Source of the DNA: Lentisphaeria bacterium
GTDB taxonomy: Bacteria > Verrucomicrobiota > Lentisphaeria > Victivallales > UBA1829
Assembly (NCBI GenBank): GCA_003526375.1
Contig: DPDG01000080.1
Span: forward strand, 1 to 7,387
Direction of reading: 5' to 3'
Length of the DNA: 7,387 nucleotides
In this document: in pieces, positions 6,437 to 7,387 of the stretch
How positions within the stretch are numbered: the stretch's first letter is position 1
Layout of the letters: each line of letters starts with the position of its first letter
The notes under the pieces: generated by a model
Database searches by the model: none
The model's input: only the letters and a program-made list of their open reading frames with translations
Told to the model about the DNA's origin: nothing
Position numbers and translations under genes: made by a program

Positions 6437-7387
6437 ATGAGAAAAACCATACCGCTTTTGCTGTTGTCTCTGACCCTGCCGCTTGCGGCGGAGACCATGA
6501 ATATCCAGACTCTGAACGGACAGGTGTTCGAAGACGCCCAGATCGAAAGGGTGAATCCGAACGGAATTGACATCGGTTATGTCAATGAAAAAGGGCATTA
6601 TGTCCTCAAAGGGATTCTTTTCAAGGACTTATCGGAAGAACTTCAGAAAAAATTCGGATATGATCCGGAAAAAAGCAGAAAATTCGAGTCTGAAGTCAGG
6701 AAATATGAAAAAACGGACATCAATAAAGTAGCCGATGAGGAGAAAACGCGGCTGGAACGCATTACGGAACAGATCAAGGCAAAATTCGCCGGAGAAAAGA
6801 TCACGCTCAAACCAGCCGACCTCCGATATGCGATCCATGCATGGCGGCGTTCCGTGGAACTTACTCCCGTCAAGGATACGAAAACAGGCTGCGTCGTAAA
6901 AATCGACAAAGTGGTTTCCGGCAAGCCGATCGAATCGGAACTGGTTCTCCTCGACGGCATCCATCTTCCCGCGGAAGGCTCCTGGAGCGGCTTTCTTTAC
7001 CCTGCCGGGGTTCAGGCGATTTATGACAGAAAACAAATTCCCGTCTTCACCGGAAGTCTTGACGATTCCACGGAAATCCTGACACAGTATCTTGAAATCT
7101 ATGCGGAATATGCCGCCGCGGAAAACGATAAGAAAAATCTTCCGGACGCCAATGCACAGGCGCCGGATCAGGCAAAGGAACAGCCGCAGACAGTCAAGGA
7201 GACACACAATGCGCCGCCGGATCAGTGGACGGATGACGGGAAAATCACGTACTCCCCTTATGGAAGCTATTATGGCTTTGTCGGAGACGGAGTGTATTTC
7301 ATCGCCGGAAACTTCATTCCCGTGGCATGGTGGAACCACTGTTACCCGGACCGTCCCCCGCGTCCTCGTCCGCCGCATCCACGCCCA
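6437..7387 (+). CDS. Secreted protein of unknown function, 3' end cut by the window
   Basis: The frame is open for 317 codons from ATG 6437 to the last base with no stop, so the C-terminus is missing. Residues 1-18 form a signal peptide (MRKTIPLLLLSLTLPLAAE) with an AxA-like site. Residues 22-75 (LNGQVFEDAQIERVNPNGIDIGYVNEKG…LFKDLSEELQKKFGYDP) form a small beta-domain ending in a motif that I associate with secreted PVC-superphylum proteins. Residues 80-118 are highly charged and probably helical. Residues 120-225 form a strand-rich domain that I do not recognise. Residues 231-268 are a Gln/Pro/Asp-rich linker. Residues 272-303 are aromatic-rich (YGSYYGFVGDGVYFIAGNF; AWW), and the visible end is a Pro/Arg tail (RPPRPRPPHPRP). 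No enzymatic motif is seen. The gap of 78 nt and its own strong ribosome site suggest a transcription unit at least partly separate from the operon. The coding call is confident, the role is not. Confidence 0.92.
   Translation, partial: MRKTIPLLLLSLTLPLAAETMNIQTLNGQVFEDAQIERVNPNGIDIGYVNEKGHYVLKGILFKDLSEELQKKFGYDPEKSRKFESEVRKYEKTDINKVADEEKTRLERITEQIKAKFAGEKITLKPADLRYAIHAWRRSVELTPVKDTKTGCVVKIDKVVSGKPIESELVLLDGIHLPAEGSWSGFLYPAGVQAIYDRKQIPVFTGSLDDSTEILTQYLEIYAEYAAAENDKKNLPDANAQAPDQAKEQPQTVKETHNAPPDQWTDDGKITYSPYGSYYGFVGDGVYFIAGNFIPVAWWNHCYPDRPPRPRPPHPRP

Noticed and set aside
6629..7378. Antisense open frame of 249 codons near the window end
   Set aside because: The + strand here carries an open frame with signal peptide, AGGAGG site and a recognisable N-terminal motif, so the antisense frame is its shadow. 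Its product is a low-complexity Phe/Arg-rich string.
1..7387. CRISPR arrays, tRNA genes, insertion sequences, attachment sites, toxin-antitoxin or phage-defence genes
   Set aside because: Reading both strands showed no regularly spaced direct repeats, no cloverleaf with a TTCRA-type arm, no transposase motifs and no small paired genes. Nearly all of the window is occupied by the five coding regions described.

Overview
The window reads as part of a carbohydrate-utilisation locus from a Lentisphaerota/Verrucomicrobiota-type bacterium (Victivallis-like). This is an inference from four things: DUF4838-type glycoside-hydrolase architecture, a small exported jelly-roll protein of a kind common in that group, a last gene whose N-terminus (…DLSEELQKKFGYDP) resembles secreted proteins of the PVC superphylum, and moderately GC-rich coding DNA. 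No 16S, tRNA or other decisive phylogenetic marker is present.

All supported genes are on the + strand. Positions 1-59 are AT-rich leader DNA with a candidate sigma70-type promoter and a 13-bp palindrome between its -35 and -10. Four tightly packed genes follow, with gaps of 9, 23 and 6 nt, and they look like one operon. They are (i) a small exported carbohydrate-binding-like protein (60-578), (ii) an exported DUF4838/GH20-like glycosidase with a C-terminal beta-sandwich (588-2915), (iii) a cytoplasmic glycerophosphodiester phosphodiesterase (GDPD) family protein with a substituted metal-ligand position (2939-3745), and (iv) a large cytoplasmic GH20/DUF4838-like TIM-barrel protein with a CBM9/DOMON-like C-terminus (3752-6358). 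A 78-nt gap with a weak terminator-like structure and several palindromes leads to (v) a secreted protein of unknown function (6437 to the window edge). It is open for 317 codons and truncated by the window.

A working model, which is inference: the exported pair binds and trims a complex glycan outside the cytoplasm, and the two cytoplasmic proteins process imported fragments. The two glycosidase-like proteins share the same ordered landmarks (HPE, CxS, an acidic loop, CPxC) despite little other similarity, so the operon seems to pair an external and an internal version of one catalytic scaffold. The most notable departures from expectation are the Glu-to-Gln change in the GDPD metal site, a 9-bp perfect hairpin inside the GDPD catalytic-motif codons, a 16-bp perfect palindrome at the end of the fourth gene, and a strong excess of the word CCGGAA/TTCCGG across the whole window. 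No tRNA, rRNA, CRISPR array, insertion sequence or transposase was seen.
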